Counted from the stretch's first letter, positions 1-7,501 are shown. The stretch is DNA of 8,610 nucleotides from JBBRHH01 sp038222915 (GCA_038222915.1 JBBRHH010000244.1:1-8610); one strand, 5' to 3'. Notes: generated by a model from the sequence alone, not told the origin. A program made the numbers and translations.

Positions 1-14
1 AATGGACCGATGAG

Positions 15-800
15 TCAATTCGGAAGGTGGATCGTAAAATCCGACCCCTTCCCCACCTCGCTCGCCAGCGTGATCTTCCCCCCATGCTCTTGCACGATCC
101 GCTGCGTCATCGCCAGCCCCAGGCCCGTCCCGCCGCTCTTGGTCGAGTAATAAGCGTCAAAAATCTGCGCCGCCGCCTCCGGCCCGATCCCCTTCCCCGT
201 ATCAATCACATCAATCGTCGCCTCCCCCTCTCGCTTCCCGGCCGACAGAATCAGCTCCCCTCCATCGTCCATCGCCTGCAGCGCATTCAACATCAAATTC
301 AGCACGGCCTGCTTGATCATCCGCTCGTCTATCTCGGCCATCACCGGCTCCGCCCCGGCCTGATGGCGCATCTGCACCCGCTGCAACTGCGCCTGCGGCG
401 CAAAGAAATCCACCAGCTCCTCCAGCATCCCGTTCAACTCCACCGGCTTGCGATCCAACTCAATCTTCCCCGCATAGCGCAGAAAATCGTCCAGAATTTC
501 CCGCAGCCGCGTAGTCTCGCGCTGCGCCGTATTCAATCGATTCGAGAGCCGCGGCGAGATCTGCTTGTCGGCCGCCAGATCCTCCGCCAGCAACTGCAAA
601 TTCAACTGCACCGTCGACAGCGGATTCTTAATCTCATGCGCCAATCCGCCGGTAAGCGTCCCAAGTTCCGCCAGCCGCTCGGCCTGCTTGGCGCGGAGTT
701 GCAACCGGATAATCCGCCGATAAGCGGCCCGCGCAGCGAAAGCAGAAATAACCAGGGCCGCAGCCAAACCAGCCAGAAGGCCCCACCAGAATGCAGACAT
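15..800 (-). CDS. Sensor histidine kinase, NtrB-like core, single membrane anchor
   Basis: Predicted two-component histidine kinase that autophosphorylates on a histidine and passes the phosphate to a response regulator not seen here. With the ATG at 798-800 the protein has 261 residues. One hydrophobic segment lies at about residues 3-26. The dimerisation/H-box follows (LAHEIKNPLS, phospho-acceptor His about 55), and then a complete HATPase_c domain: N-box LNLMLNALQAMD (Asn about 172), G1 box DTGKGIG (Asp about 200) and G2 box GTGLGL (about 224-229). All catalytic boxes are intact. There is no PAS, HAMP or periplasmic sensor domain, so input probably comes from the membrane segment or a partner. 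An upstream in-frame TTG at 881 would add 27 residues but would overlap the divergent gene, so I prefer the ATG. No clear Shine-Dalgarno site precedes it. The stop lies 14 bases from the window edge, and a cognate regulator may follow outside. Confidence 0.92.
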   Translation of the reverse strand: MSAFWWGLLAGLAAALVISAFAARAAYRRIIRLQLRAKQAERLAELGTLTGGLAHEIKNPLSTVQLNLQLLAEDLAADKQISPRLSNRLNTAQRETTRLREILDDFLRYAGKIELDRKPVELNGMLEELVDFFAPQAQLQRVQMRHQAGAEPVMAEIDERMIKQAVLNLMLNALQAMDDGGELILSAGKREGEATIDVIDTGKGIGPEAAAQIFDAYYSTKSGGTGLGLAMTQRIVQEHGGKITLASEVGKGSDFTIHLPN

Positions 801-874
801 AGGGGGGATGTGATACAAGAAAGGCGCGACGGGCACTAGCGATTCAATGGTTCTCGTTGGGAAGTGAGATCGGG

Positions 875-1984
875 ATGGCAATGAGAATTCGTGTTCAAAT
901 AAAGCGATGGCTGTTCACGATTTCCTCTGGGATCTGCTTTTTGACACTACTCAGCGTAACGGCCATGTGGATTGGGCGCGCGTCGACGGTTGCACGGATC
1001 ATGATGTCCGATTTTGGATTTCAAGCTCCGCTTTCGTATCAGTGGACACCTGCGGGCACGAAGCTCCGGCCTCCGCCATTGCCCAATCTGACTTACACGG
1101 TTCAACTTGATCTGAGCGGCCTGGAGTTCAAAAAGTTCAACCCGCTGCCTCCCGTTCGCAGTCCTTGGAGCTACACTACGCCTCTGGCTCGCGGTTGGGA
1201 GACGCAGATGCACCGGCAAGACATCAGTAAAGGGTGGCTCACTTTTCAATACTTCACTTGGGCGTGGATTCAGTCCTCCAGTGGTGACGACAATTCGCAG
1301 TTCGTCGGCAGTGAATCACACCTGCTTATCCCACTATGGTTTGTTGTCACGACGAGTTCTTTCTTTCCCCTGCTTTGGTTATACGCCAGGAGTAATCGCC
1401 GTCGGCAGATCAACCATCGTAAACGCAACGGCCTCTGTCGTTCCTGCGGGTATGATCTGCGGGCAGCGACTGGCCAATGTCCTGAATGCGGAAACAAAAC
1501 TGGCGATGCTACCTTCGTAAAATCGCATACCGTAGAAAGGGCCGTGCCCGCTCCTGCACATTCCACCAATCAACGCGCCGTGCCTATTCTTCGCCGGCCA
1601 ATCCCTCCACGGTTATTGGCGATCGTTGTTCTCAGCCTGAGCATTATTGGATGGACAGCATCCGTCGCGCTTCCCCCCTATTGCACGTTGTGGCTTATGA
1701 TCGCCTACCCAGCATCGCTGATCAGCCTTGCCGTTGGGTTTGTTCATTTTCGGCGATTCAAAGCGTTACCGCACATCATCAAGGCGGTGACTTCCTTCGT
1801 TTTGGTCACCCTCATCATCTGGATTGGCTGGTTCCTCATACCATCGAAAACTTCGTTTGATCGATTAGGCATTTTTCTCAGTGTTGTGATGTCGCTTCTT
1901 TATATATTTGGCGCGATCATGGTCTTCATCTCCGCGTGCGGCTGGATCAAGTTCTTTCGGCGCGCGGAACTGGCAAAATGTTAA
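875..1984 (+). CDS. Multi-pass membrane protein with planctomycete-type CGYDLRA zinc ribbon
   Basis: Function unknown. The 369-residue product begins with a basic segment and a transmembrane helix (about 13-34), followed by a soluble, probably extracytoplasmic region (about 35-148). A second helix (about 150-172) follows, then a basic stretch and a zinc ribbon with CRSC at 188-191 and CPEC at 202-205, spaced CxxC-10-CxxC. A further C-terminal part has about four hydrophobic segments (about 247-267, 270-290, 303-322, 332-354). Proteins with one or two N-terminal helices and a CGYDLRAT...CPECG ribbon are very common, often in many copies, in Phycisphaerae; from memory many end soon after the ribbon, so the extra membrane domain is notable. 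ATG 875 is chosen over TTG 857 and ATG 881 because GTGAG lies about six bases before it. The stop overlaps that of the converging broken gene. Third codon positions are more mixed than in the C-rich genes downstream. Confidence 0.85.
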   Translation: MAMRIRVQIKRWLFTISSGICFLTLLSVTAMWIGRASTVARIMMSDFGFQAPLSYQWTPAGTKLRPPPLPNLTYTVQLDLSGLEFKKFNPLPPVRSPWSYTTPLARGWETQMHRQDISKGWLTFQYFTWAWIQSSSGDDNSQFVGSESHLLIPLWFVVTTSSFFPLLWLYARSNRRRQINHRKRNGLCRSCGYDLRAATGQCPECGNKTGDATFVKSHTVERAVPAPAHSTNQRAVPILRRPIPPRLLAIVVLSLSIIGWTASVALPPYCTLWLMIAYPASLISLAVGFVHFRRFKALPHIIKAVTSFVLVTLIIWIGWFLIPSKTSFDRLGIFLSVVMSLLYIFGAIMVFISACGWIKFFRRAELAKC

Positions 1985-2410
1985 CGTCGCGGCCGGGTAG
2001 TTGGGACCAGCCAGTCGCGCCGCATGAAGTACGGCCCACCAATTCCGAAATCTTCGTGCGTGTGAATCATTGTCCAGTCAAAGGCGACGGGGGCGACAAA
2101 GAACTCCGAATTGTGGAAATAAGACAAGTCCGGTTAGCTTGCCATTCCCACGGCATGCGTAGGCCGAGCAGCATGTTTTACCGGCTTCATCAAAGTGCCG
2201 AAGAAACGGCACGACGTAGAACGATTCGGCAATTTGCTGGCCGTATTCATGTTGACCCCGCTGTCCATGCTTGTGCCGCATTCCTGTACCCCAAATCAGC
2301 CCGTAGACATGCTCCCATTCGGTTTCAAGTGCAACGTGCCGGTCGTGCGGTATCTCCTCCCATTCCACACCGCACGATTTCAGATACTCTTCGAGATCGA
2401 TGTCCCGCAT
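1981..2410 (-). pseudogene. Frame-broken small gene with WTxxxTHE...GPYF motif (DUF4275-like?)
   Basis: Read from ATG 2408-2410 (preceded by GAGAGGG), the first frame gives about 78 plausible, hydrophilic residues (MRDIDLEEYLKSCGVEWEEI..., later FYVVPFLRHFDEAGK). It then becomes unconvincing and ends early at an in-frame TGA near 2078. A second frame gives a short piece, LRMPWEWQANR, at about 2130-2174. A third gives PDLSYFHNSEFFVAP and WTMIHTHEDFGIGGPYF, running to TAA at 1981-1983. Joined, these make about 143 residues, and the endpoint abuts the neighbouring stop exactly as a real gene end would. The changes fit two one-base deletions, near 2172-2182 and near 2130. The C-terminal motif resembles that of small proteins such as the DUF4275 family, where a W-T-x-x-x-T-H-E stretch is followed by GPYF; this family link is from memory and uncertain. 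Sequencing or assembly error is an alternative to true decay. Confidence 0.65.
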
Positions 2411-4484
2411 CCCTCTCAATTTTAACCGCACGCAGCTCCGGCGTCTCGTCCACTCGATCGTATTTCTATTCCTCCTTCCGTCTCCCCTCGTCGCCCAACC
2501 GACCACCCTCCCTACCATGTGGTCCCCCATCCCCATCCGCTCCCCCGCCCAGGCCGCCCGAGGCCAGACTGGCGGCGAGGGTGGCCAATGCCTTCACTCC
2601 ATCACCCGCTGCCGCGCTGATGACAACCGCATCTACATCGCCGTCGACGTTGTCGGCATCTGGCGATCCAAAGACGCCGGCGCAAGCTGGACCCCCTGCC
2701 GCCAATCCGGCTTCAACACGCTCGGTGCTACTTCGATCGTAGCAAACCCAACCAACCCCGACGAGCTGCTCGCCTACGCCGACTCCCCCGACTGGGACAA
2801 ACCGCGCATGGCCGAGGAGGGCCTGTACCGCAGCACCGACGCCGGCGAAACATTTACCCGCGTCCTCGCCTGCCCGAACGACGACCCCCGCCGCGGCTAT
2901 CGCCACCTCATTGACTACTCCCCCGACGGCAAACAAGTCGTCTTCCTCTCCTACAAAAAAGGCCTCTTCCACTCCGAAGACGCCGGCAAGACATTTGCCC
3001 GTCTCCCGGCGCTTCCCGAAACGATTGCCACCGAAATCCGTATCGACCCGCGCGACAACAACACCCTCTACGCCGCTACCGAAAACGGCCTGCAGATCTC
3101 CCACGATGCCGGCAAATCCTTCACTCCCGCCAAACCACTCGGCGACGACACCATCACCGCCGTCTCCCCCGACGCCTCAAAACCCGGCCGACTCTACGCC
3201 GTCAGCGATGGCAAAGGCCTCCTCCGCTCCGACGACGCCGGCCAAACTTTCACCCCGCTTCTCACCGGCGACAAAGCGTTCGACGCAAAAGCCTACCTCT
3301 TCTCCCAAAGCCCGATCGACGCCAACCACATCCTCCTCGCCTCTTTCGACAAGCTCTACGTCAGCCAGGACGCTGGCCAATCGTGGAAACTCTCCAAACC
3401 CAACTACGCCAACTCCTTCGTCCAGCAGGGCGGCTGGGGCTTCTTCGAAGGCTACGCGTGGAGCTATAAAAACGCCGACAAACTCATCGCCTCCCTCTCC
3501 TGCGGCCTGTACGCCTCCGACGACGCCGGCCTCACCTTTGCCGATTCCATGTCCGGCTTCACCGGCTTCCACCATGGCTGGTGCAACTCCGCCGTCTCCT
3601 TCGCCGCCGCCGACCCCAAGCGTTTCGCCTTCTTCTGCTACGACTACGCCTTCGTCTTCACTGAAGACGCCGGCCACACCTTCCGTCGCGCCGCGCCCAA
3701 AGAAAAAGTCCGCGGCTGGACGGGCATGTACGCCGGCGACATGTCTCCGGACTGGAAAAACAATCCAATCGTCATCGCGGCCGCCGGCAATTACTGGAAA
3801 AATCAGCTCGTCCGCAGCGAAGACGCCGGCCAATCCTGGAAGCCCGTTCCCAACACCGATGGCGCCTATTTCTTCGTCCGCTTCCACCCCACGAGCCCCA
3901 GCATCGTCTATGCCGACAATCTCAGAAGCAACGACTCCGGCAAAACATTTAAGAGGCTCGACCACCCGATCATCGCCCTCGCCCCCAGCCAACCCGACAC
4001 CGTCTACGCCTACGCCGATGGCCAGGTTCTCCGCAGCAACGACACCGGCAACACCTGGACCGCGCTCCCGAATCCACCAATTAAAGCCGGCGACAACATG
4101 GGCCGCCGCTCGCTCGAAGTCGATCCCAGAGACCCAAATCGCATCATCGCCATGACCCCACCCGACGCCGCCCTCTTCGACGGCCAATCCTGGACCACCA
4201 TCCCCGCCAGCACCTGGGCTCCCAAAGAATCGCATCCCTTCGCCAACCGTTTCGCCTTCGACCCCGATCACGCCGATCGCATCGTTCTGGGCCTCGACGC
4301 CGCCGGCGCAAGCTACCTTTACCTGAGCGACGACGCCGGAAAAACATGGCATGACATCACCTGCAACCTTATGCGCCTCGGCCCAAACCAATCGTTAAAC
4401 ATCCAACCCGGAACCGGGAAAATCTTCATCGGCGCAGGCTTCGGCACGTGGACGACCTCCATCCCCTATCCGCAAAAACCGTAG
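2400..4484 (+). CDS. Secreted Asp-box (BNR/VPS10-like) beta-propeller protein, possibly GH74-like
   Basis: 694 residues. A basic start (RTQLRRLVHS) and hydrophobic core (IVFLFLLPSPLV) ending near AQ at 32-33 form a likely signal peptide, so the protein is probably exported. The mature part carries twelve Asp-box motifs of the form S-x-D-x-G-x-(T/S)-(W/F), starting near residues 90, 145, 192, 234, 277, 322, 373, 421, 473, 510, 546 and 643. Such motifs lie at beta-hairpin turns of propeller blades in sialidases, sortilin/VPS10 proteins and GH74 glucanases. Twelve boxes over about 650 residues fits two stacked propellers, as in GH74 xyloglucanases, and IYIAVDVVGIWRS near 78 loosely recalls the region of a GH74 catalytic Asp. 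Activity is not established; a non-enzymatic binding role is equally possible. ATG 2400 is the only usable start before the signal peptide, and it overlaps the start of the divergent broken gene. Third positions are overwhelmingly C. Confidence 0.9.
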   Translation: MSRIPLNFNRTQLRRLVHSIVFLFLLPSPLVAQPTTLPTMWSPIPIRSPAQAARGQTGGEGGQCLHSITRCRADDNRIYIAVDVVGIWRSKDAGASWTPCRQSGFNTLGATSIVANPTNPDELLAYADSPDWDKPRMAEEGLYRSTDAGETFTRVLACPNDDPRRGYRHLIDYSPDGKQVVFLSYKKGLFHSEDAGKTFARLPALPETIATEIRIDPRDNNTLYAATENGLQISHDAGKSFTPAKPLGDDTITAVSPDASKPGRLYAVSDGKGLLRSDDAGQTFTPLLTGDKAFDAKAYLFSQSPIDANHILLASFDKLYVSQDAGQSWKLSKPNYANSFVQQGGWGFFEGYAWSYKNADKLIASLSCGLYASDDAGLTFADSMSGFTGFHHGWCNSAVSFAAADPKRFAFFCYDYAFVFTEDAGHTFRRAAPKEKVRGWTGMYAGDMSPDWKNNPIVIAAAGNYWKNQLVRSEDAGQSWKPVPNTDGAYFFVRFHPTSPSIVYADNLRSNDSGKTFKRLDHPIIALAPSQPDTVYAYADGQVLRSNDTGNTWTALPNPPIKAGDNMGRRSLEVDPRDPNRIIAMTPPDAALFDGQSWTTIPASTWAPKESHPFANRFAFDPDHADRIVLGLDAAGASYLYLSDDAGKTWHDITCNLMRLGPNQSLNIQPGTGKIFIGAGFGTWTTSIPYPQKP

Positions 4485-4505
4485 GCCGCTCCTACAATCG
4501 TTCCA

Positions 4506-4649
4506 ATGCCCGACACCACTCCAAAAAAGTCGACCACTGGCAAGCGCGTCGTCCTGATCCTCCTCGCCTTCACTTTCTTCATCGCCGCCGGCCGTATGGT
4601 CCTTTTTTATTGGCCCATTCCCGCCGCCACCACCCAACCGCAAAAATAG
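4506..4649 (+). CDS. 47-residue single-pass membrane protein
   Basis: A short open frame from ATG 4506-4508 to TAG 4647-4649 encodes 47 residues. A hydrophilic, basic N-terminus (MPDTTPKKSTTGKR) precedes one hydrophobic helix (VVLILLAFTFFIAAG, extended by MVLFYWPIP) and a short polar tail (AATTQPQK). By the positive-inside rule the N-terminus would be cytoplasmic. It starts 21 bases after the propeller gene and ends 73 bases before the methyltransferase-like gene, all on the same strand, so co-transcription is plausible. The C-rich wobble choice (GTC GTC CTG ATC CTC CTC GCC TTC) matches the genes on both sides, which supports real coding. No clear Shine-Dalgarno sequence is seen; a small dyad (GTAGG/CCTAC, 4481-4495) lies before it but has no T-run. 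No family is recognised. It could be a modulator of an envelope complex, but that is a guess. Confidence 0.62.
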   Translation: MPDTTPKKSTTGKRVVLILLAFTFFIAAGRMVLFYWPIPAATTQPQK

Positions 4650-4722
4650 GCCTATATTCCTCTGGCCGCGCAATGTATCTTTCAAAAACGCTTCTGCCGG
4701 ACCGAAACTCAAGACCTGCGCC

Positions 4723-5439
4723 ATGCACAACCCCTGGCTTGATCTCACGCCCACCCGCTTCCGCCTTCCCTGGCAGATGTCTTACGCCGAAAAACACGCT
4801 CTCATCAGCCTCCTCGCCGAATGGCGGCCGACCTGCAGCATCGAAATCGGCTCCGCCACTGGCGGCAGCCTCCAGGTCGTCTCGGCCTATTCGGAAAAAG
4901 TCTACTCCCTCGACTTCGACACCACCGTTCCCGAGCGCCTCGGCGAATTCAAGAATGTGGAGTTTCGTATCGGCGACGCCAAGGACACCCTTCCCAATCT
5001 CCTCGACGAACTGCACGAAGCCAAAACGCCGATCCAGTTCGCTCTCCTCGACGGCGAGCACACCGCCCACGGCATCCGCCACAACATCGAAAGTTTCTTC
5101 CGCCACCGCCCGCTCGTACCGCTCCATCTCTTGATGCACGACGCCTGCAACCCCGAAGTCCGCGGCGGAATCCTCGCCGCCTACTGGTCCTCCAACCCGC
5201 ACGTCCATTTCGTCGAAATGGATTTCATCCAGGGCTGGATGCTCCCCACCGGCCCGCTCGCCGGCCAATACTGGGGCGGCCTCGCCATCGCCACGCTGCT
5301 TCCCGAACCCCGCACCACCGAACTGGTCATCCACGAAAGCCAGCAGGCGGTCTTTGAAAAACTTACCGCGCCTCCGCCAGTCTCGCCCCTGAAAAGAGCG
5401 CTCGCAAAACTGCCTGGCCGGCGAAGTTCGAAAGATTGA
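4723..5439 (+). CDS. Class I SAM-dependent methyltransferase-like protein (Methyltransf_24/CmcI-like)
   Basis: 238 residues, without signal peptide or membrane segment, so cytoplasmic. A Rossmann-type AdoMet-binding start is visible: SIEIGSATGGSLQ at about 39-51 is motif I, the end of the next strand is VYSLDFD at 60-66 with an acidic residue placed to bind the ribose, and FRIGDAKDTLP at 81-91 is the next conserved block. FALLDGEHTAHGI at about 106-118 and LLMHDA at 136-141 match the D-G-x-H and H-D elements typical of Methyltransf_24 and cephalosporin-hydroxylase-like (CmcI) proteins, where they can hold a metal. The substrate cannot be told from sequence; small molecules, lipids or glycans are all possible. 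The C-terminal 40 residues are basic and probably flexible. ATG 4723 places the first predicted helix normally; no strong ribosome-binding site is visible. Confidence 0.85.
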   Translation: MHNPWLDLTPTRFRLPWQMSYAEKHALISLLAEWRPTCSIEIGSATGGSLQVVSAYSEKVYSLDFDTTVPERLGEFKNVEFRIGDAKDTLPNLLDELHEAKTPIQFALLDGEHTAHGIRHNIESFFRHRPLVPLHLLMHDACNPEVRGGILAAYWSSNPHVHFVEMDFIQGWMLPTGPLAGQYWGGLAIATLLPEPRTTELVIHESQQAVFEKLTAPPPVSPLKRALAKLPGRRSSKD

Positions 5440-5501
5440 ACCGAAGGCGTACCTATCGCGCCACAATGCCCTCCACGATTCGCAGGAACCTCTAAGAATT
5501 T

Positions 5502-5514
5502 CGGCAAAGTGCCG
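5502..5514 (+). terminator. Weak hairpin after the methyltransferase-like gene
   Basis: CGGCA (5502-5506), a three-base turn AAG, and TGCCG (5510-5514) form a five-base-pair hairpin 63 bases after the preceding stop codon. It is followed by CAAATTGG rather than a T-run, so it is at best a poor intrinsic terminator and could be a chance dyad. Confidence 0.2.
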
Positions 5515-5587
5515 CAAATTGGACGTTCGATTCCCATTTCTCGCCTCCGGCCGCAACTTTTCCCACCCCAAACACGTCCAACGTCGA

Positions 5588-5593
5588 TATACT
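5588..5593 (+). promoter_or_regulatory. Possible -10 element before the TPR protein gene
   Basis: TATACT (5/6 match to TATAAT) lies 24 bases before the chosen start of the TPR protein gene, in an intergenic stretch of 177 bases. Transcription from it would give a leader of roughly 15-20 nucleotides that includes the GAGG ribosome-binding site at 5607-5610. No convincing -35 hexamer is seen at 16-18 bases upstream, so the call rests on the -10 match and position alone. Confidence 0.3.
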
Positions 5594-5616
5594 ATGGATA
5601 GAAGTTGAGGTTCATC

Positions 5617-7470
5617 ATGACCAAATCTCCCAACACCCGCCGCCTGCTTTTGACTGCCGCCCTCGGCGCACTGCTTGCCGTTCCCACCCTTGCCACCGCC
5701 CAGCAGCGGGTTGGACAGGATGGGCATGCCAACGATGCGAACAACCAGCTTGGCTCCGGCGGCTACAACACCCCCGCGGCCAGGCCTCCCGATCTCGTCA
5801 ATGGCTATCGGAACAACAACGCCTACAACAACGACGTCGTCTTTGGCAATGTCAGCAATGGCCGCGCCTTCACTGGCTCTCTCCCCTACTCCGATCCGCG
5901 TCTTTTCCAAGGCAACGTCGCCGGCTCGCAGGTCGACACCTTTACCAAAAATTCCACCGGCGTCGCCCAGCCCTACACCGGCGGCGCTCGCCTCCCCAAC
6001 CAGTCGACGCCGTTCTTCGGCACGACCACCACCGTCGCGCCGCCGCCCGGCTTCAGCCAGTCGCCGAACAACCAGGGGTTTGTCCCAACCCCGCCGGCGC
6101 AGCATCAGGATCCAGCCGATCGGCGGCTTAATCTCCCGCTTGATCTCACCCGGCCGATCCTCCCCAAGCCCGGTGAGCTCAATCTCCCTGGCCAACTCGA
6201 TCCCAGCGCCTATCCCGCTCCGCCCAGCGCCACCATGAATCCCAACACCGGCGTGCAGAGCATCGTGCCTAACGAAATCCGCGACGCCGTCCGCGAGCAA
6301 AACGGCAACACCACCACCACCGGCGGAATTCTCGATCCGCAAACCATCCAGCTGATGCGCGAAGAGCTCGACCCAGGCCTCCGCCTGCGCATGCTCCAAC
6401 AACAGCAGAATCGAAATCCGGCCAACCAAAACGGCCCGGTAATCGATCCCTCCATCACGCCGCCAAGTGCCCCCGACGGTTCGGTCTCGCAGGCTATCAA
6501 TCCAATCCCGATCGCCCCGACCAACCTCACCGTTAACACCCGCGTCGACAACGCCATCAACACCGCCGCCGTTCCCGGCAATATCCGCGTTGACCAGAGC
6601 ACCTACACACTGCTCGCCACCATCCCGACGATTCAGCAAAGCACGCAGTACGCGCAGATGCGTGCCCAGCTCAACCAGTACTACGCCAACCGTCTCGAAA
6701 GCACTGACGAAGCGAAGAACCGCGTGATTGTGGCCGAGCTTCATCGCCAGGCCGACATCGCGAAGAAGGCCGCCCTTGCCCGTGCCAACGAAGGCCCGCC
6801 CACGCCGGCCGCCGTTCCCACCACCAAGCCCGAGGGGCTCGCCGCTTTCAATCTTCCCGACTACGCGCGCATCAGCCACGAGCTCGTCGAGAACGCTTTG
6901 AAGAACACCAACAACGCCCAGCCCGGCGTCACCAAGGTTGACCGTCCCGAACCCGTGCAGGTTGAATCCCTCGCCACCGGCGTCAAAGGCAAAGGCCTCG
7001 CCGCCCTGCTTACCAAGGCCGAGGACATGATGCGTCAGGGCAAGTTTAGTTCCGCCCTCAACCAGTACGACGCGGCCGAGCAGGTCGTCCCCAACAATCC
7101 GATGGTTCTTCTTGGCCGGGCCAATGCCGAACTTGGCGCTGGCTACTACGCGAAGGCCGAGCAGCATCTCCGCGAGGCCTTCGATTCGGATCCAACCCTG
7201 ATGATGGCCCAATACGACTTGGCCGACATGTTGGGCCGCGAGCGGATCCAATACCTCGGCCGAGATCTCAAGGACCTCGCCCAATCCCACCAAACTCTTG
7301 CCCGCCCCTACTTCCTTCTTGCTTATCTGGCCTACAACGTGCACGACGAAAAGCAGGCCGCCAAATTCCTTGACGCCGCCGCCCAGCGCGCCCCCGGCGA
7401 TGAGATCGTGCAGACGCTGAAGGAGCATTGGAAACTCAGCTCCGCGCCAAGTACACAGCCGGCGCATTGA
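5617..7470 (+). CDS. Secreted TPR protein with long Asn/Pro-rich N-terminal region
   Basis: 617 residues. ATG 5617 is chosen over TTG 5605 because GAGG (5607-5610) sits six bases before it. The first 29 residues (basic NTRR, core LLLTAALGALLAVPTLA, then TAQQ) are a classical signal peptide, so the protein acts outside the cytoplasm. Residues 30-165 are rich in Asn, Gly, Pro and Gln and include GSGGYNTP, VVFGNVSNGRAFTG and PYSDPRLFQGN. A Pro-rich linker, a glutamine cluster (near 261) and a predicted helical stretch (about 335-392) follow. Near the C-terminus are TPR-like units at about 461-494, 495-528 and 562-596 (for example MMRQGKFSSALNQYDAAEQVVPNN), with the usual small/large residue pattern. 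TPRs mediate protein-protein binding, so an envelope scaffold or assembly factor is a fair guess, but no partner is visible. A strong terminator follows. The encoded product is not otherwise recognised. Confidence 0.88.
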   Translation: MTKSPNTRRLLLTAALGALLAVPTLATAQQRVGQDGHANDANNQLGSGGYNTPAARPPDLVNGYRNNNAYNNDVVFGNVSNGRAFTGSLPYSDPRLFQGNVAGSQVDTFTKNSTGVAQPYTGGARLPNQSTPFFGTTTTVAPPPGFSQSPNNQGFVPTPPAQHQDPADRRLNLPLDLTRPILPKPGELNLPGQLDPSAYPAPPSATMNPNTGVQSIVPNEIRDAVREQNGNTTTTGGILDPQTIQLMREELDPGLRLRMLQQQQNRNPANQNGPVIDPSITPPSAPDGSVSQAINPIPIAPTNLTVNTRVDNAINTAAVPGNIRVDQSTYTLLATIPTIQQSTQYAQMRAQLNQYYANRLESTDEAKNRVIVAELHRQADIAKKAALARANEGPPTPAAVPTTKPEGLAAFNLPDYARISHELVENALKNTNNAQPGVTKVDRPEPVQVESLATGVKGKGLAALLTKAEDMMRQGKFSSALNQYDAAEQVVPNNPMVLLGRANAELGAGYYAKAEQHLREAFDSDPTLMMAQYDLADMLGRERIQYLGRDLKDLAQSHQTLARPYFLLAYLAYNVHDEKQAAKFLDAAAQRAPGDEIVQTLKEHWKLSSAPSTQPAH

Positions 7471-7501
7471 GCCGTCTGTCGTGCTGAACGTGGGCAGTGG
7501 C

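Noticed and set aside
27..839. A 270-codon plus-strand frame opposite the histidine kinase
   Set aside because: Arg/Leu/Pro/Gln-rich composition without motifs, while the minus strand has every histidine-kinase box.
3177..4391. A 404-codon minus-strand frame inside the propeller gene
   Set aside because: The product repeats GVVA/AGV-type strings that mirror the repeated Asp-box codons on the other strand; it is a shadow frame.
4653..4658. TATATT as a -10 element for the methyltransferase-like gene
   Set aside because: No acceptable -35 sequence lies 16-19 bases upstream, and the gene may simply be read with its upstream neighbours.
7490..7501. GTGGGCAGTGGC shared with 8580-8591 near the right edge
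   Set aside because: The second copy lies inside transposase coding sequence, and the match does not extend beyond 12 bases, so a duplicated insertion end is not supported.
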